Assembly: GCA_010093485.1 (NCBI GenBank) | Contig: MU001496.1 | Coordinates: 1,555,666 to 1,619,665, forward strand | Length of the DNA: 64,000 bases | Direction: 5' to 3' | From: Karstenula rhodostoma CBS 690.94 | Lineage: Eukaryota; Ascomycota; Dothideomycetes; Pleosporales; Didymosphaeriaceae | Part shown: in pieces, positions 22,006 through 34,149 of the stretch | Layout of the letters: every line of letters begins with the position of its first letter | Position numbering within the stretch: the first letter of the stretch is position 1 | Position numbers and translations under genes: made by a program | The notes under the pieces: generated by a model | Seen by the model: the letters and a program-made list of their open reading frames with translations, nothing else | What the model was told of the DNA's origin: nothing | The model's database searches: none

Positions 22006-23738
22006 TAGAGGATTTATGAGATGAGGGTGTGTGGGAGGACGTAGAAGTAACTGGGTGAGCAGGGTGTAGATGTGTGGGATTATGAACGTCGGTTGTGACG
22101 ATGCCATTTTGGTGGATTAGTTAATTCTGCGAGGAAGTATTTATGGGATCTGGCACATATGCTGTTTGTCGCGGCTTGCAGAAACTCGCGAAGAGTCAAC
22201 AACTGATATAAATGTCGTTCAACTCGGATACGAGCCATGGAATCGTGCGAAGCGTGCATAGGCTGACTGCTCGCAACGTTGTAAGCTGTGCAGAAGTGCG
22301 GAGTACATGGCACCAAGGCGACTTCCGGGGTTCGCTAGCGTGGTACAATGCTTATGAGATACGGGCAAACTGGTTGTTTGCACCAGACGGATACTTGATG
22401 GATACTAGGATGCCTTCAATTGTACAGCGCGTGGCAGAAAGCGATTCGGAGGTCGTACAAGTGATCCACTAGGAGTAAATTGATATTTCTGGGTTCTTGG
22501 TTTAGCAGGGCATCACTTGATATCAGTGTTGCTCAAAGAGTATTTTTTCATCCTCTCGGAAACGACAACATAGCTGCACCGAATCTGCAAGTGAGGCTTG
22601 ACTATTTTCTTACCTTGATAAGGCCCAGAAAGCGCATGTCAGACTCGGTGGCCTTGTCATACCTCAAATACAGTCATGTCTTCCTAGTTATGCATCTTAA
22701 TGCCGAATGCTTGTAAAAGCTTCAATCAGCTTGTTTGTAAAGCGTGTTGCTTAAGTTCACGCCCGCAGCACTTCGTTGAATGATAAAAGAAGTGATCTGG
22801 TAGGCTCAAGCCAATCACCTCTGGAACAAAGTATGGTGTTAGTAGTAAGAACACTTACACTTTGTTTTATTGGATACCACGCGTCACAGTAGCGCGATTA
22901 ACGTCCGAATGGATCCCACGAGTTCCGCTTCGAAAACGCAATCTCCGTAACGAGGAGACATGTGGGGATCCCGGGGCCGTGGAAGACAATAGGGAGGCGC
23001 CCGCGTGGAGGAGGGAGAATAGGGGTGATTAGTGGGTGAGTCCGTGGCGCTGGGACTATTGTTCTTAACTATCTTAACATTGTGAAGCTCCATAGAACAT
23101 AACAGGTCCATGGGCTAACAAGAGCAAGACGAGAAGAGACTGTCGCGGACCTTATGATTGGCAAGATATGAATATTGGCGCTCGGCCGAGTCATTCAGCA
23201 AGTTCAAGTTGGGATTGAAGGAATTCGGAGGAAACTCGCGGAATGTGGAGACCCCAGACGCCGCTGAGTGACATATCCGAGGTTCCTCAAGCGGCTGACG
23301 CACGTGATTACTAGCATACCGGCGTGAAACCAGCGACACTATCCTCGATCCATCTTCAAACTAACTGCTCTAGGTATCGTCCGGGTTCTCTACGATTGCC
23401 GTTTCGTTCTCCCGCAAGTACCCCCGCTCCATCCACCAACCACATACTAGCCACGGCATCACATCTCGGCCTCTTCTACGCGTTGCATCATGACACAGGA
23501 ACGCGCTATGGGTGGCCGAAGTCCTTACCGTCTGTTTCGGCAGCGCAAAACGAGATTTCGGCTTGTGTGAGGTTATTTTGGTCCACATACTTTAAGCGCG
23601 CAGCACCTTGCATTTGTCGTAAAATGCCGGAGCAGCACCCATCTGTTATATTACATACACCTTAATCTACAACATCCTTGCATATCTTCATTTTCTCAGT
23701 TCCACCGCTGCCAAAGACGATCGCGAGGGGACGGCTAG
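22006..23738. other. Gene-poor interval before the FAD monooxygenase
   Basis: No gene supported. A degenerate third relative of the small dispersed repeat lies at about 22149..22200 (TCGCGGCTTGCAGAAACTCG). The last few hundred bases are the promoter region of the monooxygenase, with a CACGTG at 23301..23306. Confidence 0.4.
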
Positions 23739-25628
23739 ATGGCTACGAATCTGTACGATGTTGTTATCATCGGGGCGGGACCTGTTGGCCTGATGCTGTC
23801 GACTTGTCTGTCGAGATGGGGTTACAAGATCAAGCACATCGACAACAGACCCGAGCCCACGGTTACCGGGCGTGCAGATGGCATCCAGCCGCGGTCTCTG
23901 GACCTGCTACGGAATATGGGCCTGAAGCGCAAGATTATGGAGTATGAGCCCGCAAAGGTATACGAAGTTGCGTTTTGGGACCCCAGTGCAAAGGGCATTC
24001 ACAGGACGGGAACCTGGGCTTCCTGCCCTAAGTTCATCGATGCGAGACATCCATTCACGACGCTGCTGCACCAAGGCTTGATCGAGAGGGTGTTCATTGA
24101 AGATGTTGAGAAGAACGGTACACAGATCCAGAGGCCATGGACCATCACTGGGTTCAAGAACGATGGCGTGGACCCTACATACCCTGTGGAGGTTAACCTA
24201 GCACATGTGGACGGTACGGCTTCAGAAACCGTCCGCGCAAAGTACCTCTTCAGCGGCGAGGGAGCCAGGAGTTTCGTCCGCGAGCAGCTCAAGATTGGCA
24301 TTAAGTACAAAGACCCGATTGCTCACGTCTGGGGTGTCATGGACGGCGTAGTCCGCACAACCTTCCCCGATATCAAGATGAAATGCACAATTCACTCCGA
24401 CGCCGGCTCCATCATGGTCATCCCCCGCGAGAGCAACATGGTCCGCCTGTACATCCAAATTGCATCCTCCACCGACAAAGACTGGAACCCCCGCAAGTCC
24501 GCCACCGCAGAAGAAGTCCAGCAGCGCGCCAAAGATATCCTCAAACCCTACACCATCTCCTGGGACCGCGTCGAGTGGTTCTCCGTGTACCCGATCGGCC
24601 AGGGCATCGCAGAGCGCTACACGCTCGACGAGCGCGTCTTCATGGGCGGCGACGCCTGCCACACACACTCGCCCAAGGCCGGACAGGGCATGAACACAGC
24701 CTTCCTCGACGCCGTGAACCTCGCCTGGAAAATCCACCACGTCGAATCCGGCTTTGCACCGCGCAGCCTGCTCTCGACCTACGAGTCGGAGCGCAAGCTC
24801 ATCGCCGAGAACCTCCTCGACTTCGACGCCCGCTACGCAAAGCTCTTCTCCGCGCGCATCCCGTCGGCCGGCGAAGTCGCCGGCGCCGCAGAGGCGTCCG
24901 ACCTCGAAGAGAACGAATTCATAAAAACATTCAAAGCATCCTGCGAGTTCACCTCGGGCTACGGCGTAGCCTACAACCCCAACACCATCAACTGGTCGCC
25001 CTCCCACGCAGCCCAACACCCCCTCTTCCTCACGTCCGAAAAAGGCACCGCCCTCCGCACCGGCCGCACCCTCCCCAACGCAACCGTCACCCGCGCCGTC
25101 GACGCAAACGTCGTCCACCTCGAGCAGGAAATCCCCCTCAACGGCTCCTACCGCGTGTATGTCTTCGGCGGCCGACCCGCCACCACCTCCCGCGCCCTGT
25201 CGGACCTCGCGACGCACATGGCAACCCCAACATCCTTCTTCGCCACCTTCGCCCACAAAGACAAGGCCCTCGACCGCTACCACGAGAAACACACACCCCA
25301 CACGTCGTTCCTCTCTCTCCTCACCATCTTCAACTCCCCCCGCTCCGCCATCGAGATAGACGACGTCCTGCCGCCCGTGTTTGCGACGTACAGGGACCAC
25401 GTGTACGCCGACGACGTGTGGGATGCGCGGGTGCCCGAGGCAAAGGCCGCCGCGCACGCGAAGATGGGGCTGGATGAGGAGAAGGGCGGCGTAGTCGTTG
25501 TGCGGCCGGATGGGTATGTGGGTGCTGTTGTGCGGCTGGAGGAGGGAAGTGGGACGTGCGAGGCGCTGAATAAATATTTTGGGGCTGTGACGGGGCGGCG
25601 GATGGGGGAGGAGAGGGCGAGTTTGTAA
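23739..25628 (+). CDS. FAD-dependent aromatic-ring monooxygenase (phenol 2-monooxygenase-like), 629 aa
   Basis: Single exon from ATG 23739. The Rossmann FAD motif is GAGPVG at residues 11-16. The second nucleotide motif is GEGARSFVR near residue 170, where most relatives have DGARS, so the Asp is replaced by Glu. The FAD ribityl motif [16 protein letters not shown] lies near residues 305-320. The C-terminal 180 residues form the thioredoxin-like dimerisation domain typical of phenol hydroxylases (YRVYVFGG... [13 protein letters not shown]). Such enzymes use NAD(P)H and O2 to hydroxylate phenolic or polyketide-type substrates in the cytosol; the substrate here is unknown. No other biosynthetic gene adjoins, except that an unrelated P450 relic lies 1.7 kb upstream. 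Length and domain order are complete. Confidence 0.88.
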   Translation: MATNLYDVVIIGAGPVGLMLSTCLSRWGYKIKHIDNRPEPTVTGRADGIQPRSLDLLRNMGLKRKIMEYEPAKVYEVAFWDPSAKGIHRTGTWASCPKFIDARHPFTTLLHQGLIERVFIEDVEKNGTQIQRPWTITGFKNDGVDPTYPVEVNLAHVDGTASETVRAKYLFSGEGARSFVREQLKIGIKYKDPIAHVWGVMDGVVRTTFPDIKMKCTIHSDAGSIMVIPRESNMVRLYIQIASSTDKDWNPRKSATAEEVQQRAKDILKPYTISWDRVEWFSVYPIGQGIAERYTLDERVFMGGDACHTHSPKAGQGMNTAFLDAVNLAWKIHHVESGFAPRSLLSTYESERKLIAENLLDFDARYAKLFSARIPSAGEVAGAAEASDLEENEFIKTFKASCEFTSGYGVAYNPNTINWSPSHAAQHPLFLTSEKGTALRTGRTLPNATVTRAVDANVVHLEQEIPLNGSYRVYVFGGRPATTSRALSDLATHMATPTSFFATFAHKDKALDRYHEKHTPHTSFLSLLTIFNSPRSAIEIDDVLPPVFATYRDHVYADDVWDARVPEAKAAAHAKMGLDEEKGGVVVVRPDGYVGAVVRLEEGSGTCEALNKYFGAVTGRRMGEERASL

Positions 25629-26326
25629 ATGTGTGGGATGGGAGGAGGGATCGAGTGTATATATTGAGAGAAGTTTGCGGTGCTTGCATAGCGCGTTGTG
25701 CACTATATATTTCTGCTTAGGGTATTGTTCTGGTCGATATCATGCATTCTGTTCATAGTCAATCTTCGATGATGTATCATCTTCATACATTCGGTCTTAC
25801 CCATCGTCTTTCATACCAAAGAGACTTCGATCGAATCAGGACGCAATCACATGGACCGTAAAGTAAAGCTCGCCCTTATTCAAAACAAGGTACGCGTGAT
25901 GTGATCGTTTTACATTTCTTATTTTGATCATGCAGCCTAGAGGGTATCATGAACGTGCCTGCTCCGCCCAATATGCACAGTTGAAGGAAGAAAGCCCTGC
26001 CAGCCACCTTTAAAAGATTCCCACCGCCCTCTAAAGATGGGCACCAATGCGCGCAAAACAATAAAACAAGCACCGTCCTGCCCTGCCTTGTCGGCATTTA
26101 AGGGGACAGGGGCGCTCTCATACCGAAACCGAAACCGGAAGTCGGAAAACAAATTTCGTCAAAATTCCTGCTCTTTCGAGTCCGTTTCGTCAACGCCTTT
26201 GTGAAGTGGAAAATCCTGAACCGAACCGAATATTTTCATCGAATCTTAAAAAGCGTGCAACTCCCCTCTTCTTATTCTTCAGGCTTTTCGGCCTGCGTAG
26301 CTCTTCAACGTGGCAAGCAAGCGATT
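25629..26326. other. Convergent intergenic region
   Basis: Lies between the stops of the FAD monooxygenase (+) and the MED19 gene (-). Presumably both 3' UTRs; no repeat or additional gene seen. Confidence 0.5.
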
Positions 26327-27582
26327 CTACCGTCGCACACCGCCGACCTCGACTTGATGAGAGGTCCGCTCAAAAGCTGCCAGTTTCCGTCTCTTCGCCG
26401 CCATGCCTCCATTGTCTTCTCCTCCTGTTGATTCAGCATAGTCATCATTGAAGCCCTCGCCATAACCGTGGAATGAAGCGTCCGTGTACTGTCGTTTTGA
26501 TCCCGTTCTTTCTGGCCTCGCTAGCCTTGACGCTGCGGATAAAGCGTGTGGGTTCGGCGTGGCGGCGGCAGATGATACTGCTCGATGCGGTGCGCCTTCG
26601 GTTGGAGCCTTCGACTTGACGGTCTCGTCGGTTCCAAGGTAAGCGCGGTACTTGTTAGCGTCCGCAGCTGGCAAGGGACCTGGGCCCATGCCTCCCAATG
26701 CGCCGTTGAGAAGATCTGAAAAGTCTGCTGATAAGCCTCCTTGAGGGTCGAGGGCCTTGCTCATTTCTTTGCCTGACACGGTGGAAAGGTAGTAATCCTG
26801 GTCCGGGATAGCGTACAGGTTGGTGAACTTCCACTCCATTTTTGATGCTTTCGGCTTGCCGGCGATCTGCAACGCCTTGATGTGACCCTCGTACGATTTC
26901 CGCAGCTTGTTGATCTTATCTCCCGTGACTGGGTCAGTTCGCGCAACGGTCTTTGCGAGGTTGTTGAGGCCATAGAGCTCGAACAGATTCTGCGAAGTGT
27001 GTGGTTGTGAGGGCTCATGGGCTACCAAGCATTCCGTGTCAGCATTACAGAGCATAAGTGCGCTGCAAGGAAGGGAACCTTACTGCTTTGACAGTGCTTG
27101 AACAGCTGGCTGCCACAAACACCCTTTGCCGCTGCCACTCCGCCCTCATCGGCGAAGATGACTCTGTTTTGCCGGTTGTGGTTGGTGAGTCTGTGACCAC
27201 GCAACCGCACCGCATCATCGCCCTGGCTGTCCTCCATCTGCAGATCGCCGTCGCTGTCCAGATTGAGCGAATTTGAGAGCGCGGCGGTGCTTGCGGGCGT
27301 CGGGACGGGGTGCACGTTGGTTGCCGAGGGGCCCGACTGGGAGAGGGTCTGCGACATGTGCACCGAGGAGGGCGGCGTCATTACGGCGGGCGCGGGGTGC
27401 GCAGTCGAGGCAGGGCCGCCATTTGGCTGCGAATTCATCGAGGGGTATGGCGGCGAGGTGGGCGTGTTTGGCTGGACGATGGGCGGCTTTGTCTCGCTGC
27501 TCTTGGCAGCGAGGTGGTAGGGCGGCGAGGCCGGTGAAAACGATCCCGTCAAGCGTTGTCGCTTTGCACTGTGCTCCGACAT
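26327..27582 (-). CDS. MED19: Mediator subunit 19 (fungal Rox3 type), 397 aa
   Basis: The model is complement(join(26327..27021, 27084..27582)) with a 62-nt intron (GTAAGG donor, CTGAC branch, GGTAG acceptor) joining LFKHCQS to THEPSQPHTSQNLF in phase. The N-terminus (SKRQRLTGSFSPASPPYHLA, lacking only a few residues from Met) and the central block NLFELYGLNNLAKTVARTDP followed by TGDKINKLRKSYEGHI are the recognisable Rox3/Med19 signatures. The C-terminal region ends with KRQYTDASFHGYGEGFNDDY and a basic AAKRRK nuclear signal. MED19 belongs to the head/middle of the Mediator complex and links activators to RNA polymerase II. The gene is divergent from ERCC1, with 453 bp between starts. Confidence 0.9.
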
Positions 27583-28035
27583 GAGAGCCGCAGCGTCTGC
27601 TTGCAGCGACGGGAGCGGGCGGTGGCGGGCGAGTCGAACGAGGGCGTCGGCGGGCAGCCCGTCAGAGGCGAAGGCGCTGGGCGTTGCCGGCTGCTAGTCG
27701 CTGTGCATGCGGCGGGTCGTGGGATGCGGGCGCGAGAGAGCGAGGGAAGAGGCTCGCGGGGAGCTGGCTGAGGGTAGGGTGCGGGTGCGGGCGCGTGTGC
27801 GGCCGTCGGCGTTGGGCGGTGGGCGGTGGATTGGAGTGGAGCGTTGAGGTCGCAGAAGACCAGCGGCAGTGAGCAAGAGCCCGGGGCCTTCTTCGCATCA
27901 CGCGGTCCGTGCACCCAGGGCTGTTTCCATTTGTGTTGATGTCAGTAGTCGATTCACCACGCTTGCCGTGCCAGCGCGCGCCCTCGACAACCCCGTCCAC
28001 GCCCATGTCGCCGCCCTCCACCGCCCACGCCCGCT
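27583..28035. promoter_or_regulatory. Divergent promoter region MED19 / ERCC1
   Basis: 453 bp of GC-rich sequence between the two divergent start codons. It must contain both promoters. Open frames within it are compositional artefacts of the high GC content. Confidence 0.5.
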
Positions 28036-29172
28036 ATGGATGAGGCTGCGACCCGCCCTGCTATCCGTGGCCCCGCCTCTGCCTCCGCCAGCACATCGAC
28101 GACAGCGCAGACCGCACGCCCCGGCGCGCCCCAGAACGCGCCGAGAGTCCAGCAGCCCAAGCCGCAAGCACTGCCCTCGCGATCGGGGCCCAGCACCATT
28201 CTCGTGTCGCCGCGCCAGAAGGGCAACCCCATCCTCAACAGCGTCAAAACTGTCGCCTGGGAGTATTCGGACATTCCGGCAGACTATGTTCTGGGTGCTA
28301 CAACATGTGCGCTCTTCCTGTCGCTCAAGTACCACCGCCTGCACCCCGAGTACATCTACAACCGGATACGGGACCTGAAGGGCCAGTACCAGCTGCGCGT
28401 TCTGTTGACCATGGTGGATATCGAGAACCATGAGGATTCACTGCGAGAGCTGTCCAAGACATCGCTGGTCAACAACGTCACCATCATGCTGGCTTGGAGC
28501 GCACAAGAAGCTGGCCGCTATCTGGAGCTGTTCAAGACATTCGAGCACGCTGCGCCTACTAGCATCAAGGCCCAGCAGTCGTCAAGCTACTCGGACAAGC
28601 TGGTAGAGTTCATCACGGTGCCGCGCAGCATCAACAAGACCGACGCATTAGGCCTGGTGTCGAATTTTGGCAGCGTGCGCACGGCTATCAACGCATCGCC
28701 TGAAGAGGTGGGACTGATTGCTGGTTGGGGAGAGAAGAAGGTCCAGCGCTGGTGCAATTCGGTTAGGGAGCCGTTCAGAATAAAGCAGGCCGCGAAACGG
28801 GGCATCACCCGTGAGAACACCTTGGCCACATCGCAGAAGAGTTTATCCCGAGGCGTTTCCATCCTTGAAGGAGATGATGCAATCCTGGACGACACGCTCG
28901 AGACGTCTGTGCATCGGAGAGTTGACGATGCAGTCCCCTTGGCAGCGGAACTCTCAAGGACGGCACCTGTGACTGCGGCATCAGACGCTGATAAGCGGCC
29001 GTCTCATCGCATTGCGGAAGACGGCTCAGACCCACGAAGCAATGCCGCGCAGAGGGCGGTCCAGAAAGAAAGTGAGGCAGCAATCCCCGCGAACACAAAG
29101 AAGCGGAAGCAGGACGACGAGAACATGAGTGACGGCATCATGGCTGCACTGAACAAGCTACGGCAACAGTGA
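28036..29172 (+). CDS. ERCC1: ERCC1/Rad10/Swi10 DNA repair endonuclease subunit, 378 aa
   Basis: Single exon. After a disordered Pro/Ala/Ser N-terminus, residues 55-185 match the ERCC1 central domain (ILVSPRQKGNPIL, VKTVAWEYSDIPADYVLG, CALFLSLKYHRLHPEYIYNR). Residues 205-255 are the tandem helix-hairpin-helix (LGLVSNFGSVRTAINASPEE, GWGEKKVQRWCNSVREPFR), which binds DNA and dimerises with XPF. As in all ERCC1 proteins there is no nuclease motif; the partner Rad1/XPF cuts. The complex removes 5' flanks in nucleotide excision repair, interstrand crosslink repair and single-strand annealing. The 120-residue C-terminal extension is hydrophilic and ends with KKRKQDD, a likely nuclear signal; such tails are seen in fungal orthologues. 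Confidence 0.94.
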   Translation: MDEAATRPAIRGPASASASTSTTAQTARPGAPQNAPRVQQPKPQALPSRSGPSTILVSPRQKGNPILNSVKTVAWEYSDIPADYVLGATTCALFLSLKYHRLHPEYIYNRIRDLKGQYQLRVLLTMVDIENHEDSLRELSKTSLVNNVTIMLAWSAQEAGRYLELFKTFEHAAPTSIKAQQSSSYSDKLVEFITVPRSINKTDALGLVSNFGSVRTAINASPEEVGLIAGWGEKKVQRWCNSVREPFRIKQAAKRGITRENTLATSQKSLSRGVSILEGDDAILDDTLETSVHRRVDDAVPLAAELSRTAPVTAASDADKRPSHRIAEDGSDPRSNAAQRAVQKESEAAIPANTKKRKQDDENMSDGIMAALNKLRQQ

Positions 29173-30032
29173 CGACGATTAGAGATCATACATGAGATAC
29201 CCTTCATATATCAACTTGTAGGCACTGTGCTCTTCCGCGTTTTAATGACTTGAAATGTGGCTATACATGCTATACTTCTCTGCAAATATTCTAGCCAAAG
29301 CCAGGTATGATCGCTATGATAAGAAGCACAATAGTGAGAAGTTCTGTCGACGCGCATAGTGTGGAGGCATGTATCTTCCGCCATGGCTGCTCAGGCACAG
29401 GCTGTGCGACAAGCCATTGCAAGCATATCATATCAAATAAGACGTCTGCTAACATGCTAACGGTCCTTTCACTTGCTTACCTAACCTTGTTTATCCACTC
29501 ACAACGCTCCCTTTTGTATCACGTTTGGACGGCAGTCAGTCCATGTTTGTCAATCACTTTACGGGACACTACTTCGTAGTTCGAGTCAACAATCAGAAAA
29601 CCACGGTCCTTTCTGTCTTTCAATTCGTACATTCTGATTAGCTAAATCGCTCACGTATTCGTTATTTGGTCTAGTATTTGACCGTCGTAAATAGTCATGG
29701 GCTTACTGTGCCCCGTTTGTATAATGAAACTGTTTGCTGCTCTGAGGGCGCTACGCTACGCAATGCTGCGTTAGGAAAGGCGGGGCGCGGCTGCGTTGGG
29801 TGATTACCTAGGCAGCGCCTGCCCAGGTGACCTCTCACTCACCTTCCCGGTCACAACAACCTGCAGCTTCTTCAAATTACTCCCTCAACGGCGAGGGCAA
29901 AGTCGCCTTGCACCACACAGTCTTGTTTCTTGCTTACCCACCTCAACTACTTGGATCAACTGAGCGCGCCCAAACAAGAACGCTTGCTAGGCAGCAAGCA
30001 CCAAAGCGGAGTGCCTGGCGGCTACCTCAACA
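29173..30032. other. Intergenic ERCC1 to F-box gene
   Basis: Holds the ERCC1 3' flank, the second copy of the 59-bp element (29543..29601) and the F-box promoter. No further gene seen. Confidence 0.5.
29543..29601 (+). repeat. Second copy of the 59-bp element
   Basis: Opposite in orientation to 21421..21479. The shared stretch runs from TTGTC through CACTTTACGGGACACTACTT to GTCAACAATCAGAAAAC with only a few substitutions. No clear direct repeat flanks this copy. Confidence 0.6.
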
Positions 30033-31364
30033 ATGAGCTTCTCAAAATTACCGGCGGAGCTTCAAATCGAGGTATTCGGCTATCTCGAGAACACCGATCT
30101 CAAAGCAGTACGCAGTGTCAGCACTTCGTGTCGCGACAATGCCTCTCCACATCTGTTCCGAAGCATAATCGCCTGTGCACGCTACCAGGCCATGGGCGCA
30201 TTTCAGAACGTGGCCTTGCATCCAGTCTATCAGAAATACGTCAAGGAAGTTGTATTCGACGCCACAGTTTACGATGAGAGGATAGCGAAGAACGAGAGGC
30301 TCTATCTGTCTTCAACACTAGGAGAGGTGAGCTGGGTCCGCCATTCTAGATGGAAACGATATCAGTCGCTATACCGGGAGCAGGAAGAGATAAAAGAAGG
30401 CGTACTCCTGCAGACCATTGCCCGCGCTCTGGAGTGGATGCCTCACGTGGAAACAATTACATACTGTTCACACCCATTGCATGTACCGGTCGAGAAGAAA
30501 CTGATGAAGGATATTCTTGGACGAAGTGCTTTATACCCAGCGTTGGATGTCCCTAGTCGCACGAATTCGTACGGTTCTATCGAAGTAAATGAGAACGCCT
30601 TTCATCATCTCATTGGAGCAATTTGTATAGCAAAATACTCCAGCATTCGCGAGTTCCGCGTCAAGCAGGCTCAGCACAACACCCCGTCTCGATGGCTCGC
30701 TTTGAGAGAATTTCACTTCGCAGAACCAAGCCATCTCGAATCCGGGAAGTTTTTCTTCCGCAATCTGCGCAAGATAGAACTGGACCTCGATTTCCGTTTT
30801 GCTGCAGGCGGTCATGAGTGCTTGGCCAACTTACGCGCTCTTCTGTCAGAAGCTAAAGACCTTCTTCATCTACGATTGTACGTAGAACCACGTCACCATC
30901 TGCATGGTATTCGCGCCTGGCTCTCAGACCCGGTAATCCAGTCACCATTCAGATGCTTAGGCTTGGCAACAGAGTGGCCGGAACTTCGGTCAATTGATCT
31001 CGGTCGGATCGTTGCGACAGAAGATGAACTAAGGGACCTACTCCATCGAGGGAAGGGTACCATAACCTCAATGAAGCTCACCAATTGTATCATCACAACA
31101 GGGAAATGGTCGAACTTGGTAGATGAGGTGGTCTACGGTACAAAGATCCGCATCTTCGTCTTGGATCGTGTGCATGAGCAGTTCGTGGGAGGAGGCGTGG
31201 CATTTGAAACGCTGACACCAGAGGAGAAAGATAAGTGTACTTATAAAGGGCAGATCAAGGAGAATGAGCAGGGCGCGCGATACTTTTGGGAGCGCCCTGG
31301 CAAATCTGTCTACGCGTGGCGTGACCTGCCATCCGACGAGGTGGGCTCATCAGTGGCAGACTAG
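30033..31364 (+). CDS. F-box protein, 443 aa
   Basis: Single exon. Residues 3-45 are an F-box (KLPAELQIEVFGYLENTDLK, followed by VRSVSTSCRDNASPHLFRSI). The rest has scattered leucine-rich segments (LRKIELDLDF, LLHLRLYV, ITSMKLTNC) but no clear repeat domain. F-box proteins bind Skp1 and bring targets to SCF ubiquitin ligases; in filamentous ascomycetes this type forms large, fast-changing families with unknown targets. The start ATG gives the F-box at the very N-terminus, as is usual. An upstream in-frame extension is not needed. Confidence 0.8.
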   Translation: MSFSKLPAELQIEVFGYLENTDLKAVRSVSTSCRDNASPHLFRSIIACARYQAMGAFQNVALHPVYQKYVKEVVFDATVYDERIAKNERLYLSSTLGEVSWVRHSRWKRYQSLYREQEEIKEGVLLQTIARALEWMPHVETITYCSHPLHVPVEKKLMKDILGRSALYPALDVPSRTNSYGSIEVNENAFHHLIGAICIAKYSSIREFRVKQAQHNTPSRWLALREFHFAEPSHLESGKFFFRNLRKIELDLDFRFAAGGHECLANLRALLSEAKDLLHLRLYVEPRHHLHGIRAWLSDPVIQSPFRCLGLATEWPELRSIDLGRIVATEDELRDLLHRGKGTITSMKLTNCIITTGKWSNLVDEVVYGTKIRIFVLDRVHEQFVGGGVAFETLTPEEKDKCTYKGQIKENEQGARYFWERPGKSVYAWRDLPSDEVGSSVAD

Positions 31365-32931
31365 GGTGAAGAGGGCTTGCAAGGCCGCGCACGATACACC
31401 CCGCACATGACGTGCATTCCACATGACCATTTGGGATGCGTGCTTGAATGTTCTGGAGAGCAGCAGAGCAGCAGAGCGCCACCCACCTCTGGATCATTGC
31501 TTTGAAATCACCCACGAACTGCTTCATCTAGTTTGGTACATTGTCTGGTTTTGATTCTCGATTGTTTCATGCACAATTGGACGACGAAGCATTTGCGCAT
31601 CCGCGTAGATGATACGGATTCGTCGTCAACATAAGATAATAATATTACGCGAGCTGCCCCGGCCTGAAAGTTTTCTAAATATGCACCGGTTAGCTGTTTA
31701 ATAGTCTACACGTGCAAGAGAGATGAGTAGAGCGTACTGAACGATCGCAACCCTGTCTCCATATTCCACACCAGTCAGAAGCTTGCCGTGTTCGGCTCTG
31801 GTGTGCATGTGAGCATTTTCCACGTCCATCTATATCGCTGTCTGCGCGCTGCTGATATTTTCTGATGATGAATTCCGCTACTCAGGCTCTCCGTCGCTCT
31901 GAGCGCTGTCATCATAGTGTATGTGTTTGTTGCTCCTGTTCGCTGACGTCAAAATCTTCGTGTATGCACACTATCGAATACGATAAGACCAGCCCGTACC
32001 CGTCTGTAAATAACTCGCTGTCGGCTTCATTGTTATTATTACTGGCTCCGTGGTTCATCTCACAAGTACGTCCTTTCTGGAATCTCTTGTCTCGGTGATA
32101 AGATCGACACTCACTGGTACATTTGGAAGGCGCGACGGCCCAACCACGAGGTAATCCTGCCGACTTTCCAGGAGAGCACAACCTGCTCTCCAGGTTTGGA
32201 CGAACCCCCTCGTAACACTGGATGTTCTATTCTGGTACTCTTTCAACAGTAATGCCCGCTCGCACACTTGCCATCGAGGCCGATCGCAGGACACATCATG
32301 GCTCTTTCCAAAATTACCAACCAGTCATACTACCGCCCTTCAACAGTACCCGTTCGCCCTCTGGGACGTCTCACAATCTTCATCGATACAGCATCCAAAG
32401 TACGGTCGCCCTCATACGAGCCAGACTAATCAGGAAAAGGCACATTGCGCCTCGTGGGGGTGACTCGGAGGCATCATGCGTTCCTGCGGGATACGGATTG
32501 ACGCTCTGACTCAATCCTGTGACTGCACAATCAATCACCATAATAGGGACGGTGGAAGAGACCGACAATAGTACGAGGGCACAATAGCGGCGCAATGGTC
32601 CTCCGGTACGGGGTTGCCTAGGCGCCTGAGGCAGCAAACGCCTCACGAGGGAGGCATCACGACTTCTGTACGACAGTTCTGACAATAAGAACGGTTCCTC
32701 AAATACTTAAAACTGCGACGGCTGAAGCTTCCTCGCTGTCCTTGATCAATTACCACTTCTTCTTATACTGAGCGCAGGCTTGTGTCAGCGTCTTTCATCC
32801 TCCCTGAACTCTCGGTGCGCTTGACGCTTACACGCACCATTCGCCTAAGTATCTTCCTCTATTGAAGACCTATCTTTCAAGCGTCGACTTGCGTTTCACC
32901 CATCTCTCCTCGCAACCTGGCCGGATCATCG
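31365..32931. other. Intergenic
   Basis: About 1.6 kb with no supported gene. It contains a short AGC-rich tract near 31.46 kb, and its last few hundred bases, which are pyrimidine-rich, are the likely promoter and 5' UTR of the next gene. Confidence 0.45.
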
Positions 32932-33615
32932 ATGTCACTTCCTACGAAGGGTACAGACGCCATGCAACAACGCAGCGGGTCTACACACCACCATGGAACT
33001 GCGGATAGCACGTCTCGAAAAGTGGGATCTTCCTCATCAAAAACCGGTTACAGCAGGACATTGGTACGTGCCACGCTACAGCCAGGCAATAGCTATGAGC
33101 TTGTGTGTTCCTTCGTTCATAGTTTGAGCTTAAAACTAGATTTCCAGTGAGAGTAAATAGTGACCTTACTAACTAATACATAGTCGAACGGAGAGTATGC
33201 GAACCGACGACAGTCACCATCACAGAGTCGTGTAACACAATACACCGGCTACACACCTAACCACTCTCGTCCAGTCGTCGTGCACCATTACCAGAAGCAA
33301 TCGAATGAGTCTCAAGGCTGGCAGACAGTACCTCGTTCATGGACAAACATGAGCCCAGCTGCAAGTCACCACGCTCAACATCCTGCGCTTGATAGAAACC
33401 CGCTCGCTCCTTCTCCCAACCGAGGGGGTTCTTCGCAAGGGGACAGCATTCAGGGTACAATGAATCGACTTACCCTGGCGGAACTTGATCTACTGAGCGA
33501 GCAGCATGCGCGGATGAATACCATGGATAGATGGAGAAGTGAGAGCCAGCGCGACAGATCTTGGGATGGGATGGGCTACCTCAGGTCCGCGGAGGACGGG
33601 AGAAACGGGTGGTAG
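32932..33615 (+). CDS. Small hypothetical protein, 187 aa, two exons
   Basis: The model is join(32932..33063, 33184..33615). The 120-nt intron has GTACGT, a perfect TTACTAAC branch region and TAG, and keeps phase. The product is rich in Ser, Gln, His and Arg, with no membrane segment and no domain that I recognise. A short hydrophobic helix-like stretch occurs near the C-terminus (MNRLTLAELDLLSEQHARM). The protein is probably disordered. The pyrimidine-rich 5' flank and good splice signals argue that it is real. If unspliced it would end after 72 codons. Confidence 0.55.
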
Positions 33616-34149
33616 TCCCACAATTATGAAGACCCGGTGAGGTGACCGAGGAGTCATCATCTCAACTGATCATGGATGGTCGAGCAGGAATACTTTTGGC
33701 CGAAAAATAGGTCTCAAATATGTACGGAACGCGTCGCTGACCAAGGGAACGGCTGAGGACTCAGGTCGGCACTTTCAAATCGATAGAAAATTTTGTGCAG
33801 AATAATACTTTCATCGAAAAAGCGTGCTTTCGCTCCGAGATCTGTTGTGTGAGGAAGGTAATTCCCACGAAGTACTTCGTACGTCGTTCGCCGCACGGTT
33901 GCAGAGCGGCCCGTGGTTCTTCACCTCGTAACGCCAGCCTCGTCGCGCATTTCCATCGCCACCATTGAACGCCCATCTCTTTCGATCGTTCCCAGCATCT
34001 GTGTAGGCAACAGCCAATCATCTCACAGATCCCGCAGCCACTGTGAAGTCCGCTTCCACTCCTTGCCTTCGTTGCCTGCGCGCTAAGCCAGATACAGGTA
34101 GCGTTGCCTGATTGGGCACTCTATCTCGCCCTTATACTATATAGTCAAG
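33616..34149. other. Intergenic / promoter of the GIY-YIG gene
   Basis: No gene supported; short minus-strand frames at 33.7-34.0 kb overlap each other and have no domain. Confidence 0.45.

Noticed and set aside
24222..25703. 493-codon open frame antisense to the FAD monooxygenase, plus a 364-codon frame in another phase
   Set aside because: Shadow frames produced by the GC-biased third positions of the real gene; Gly/Val/Arg-rich with no domain.
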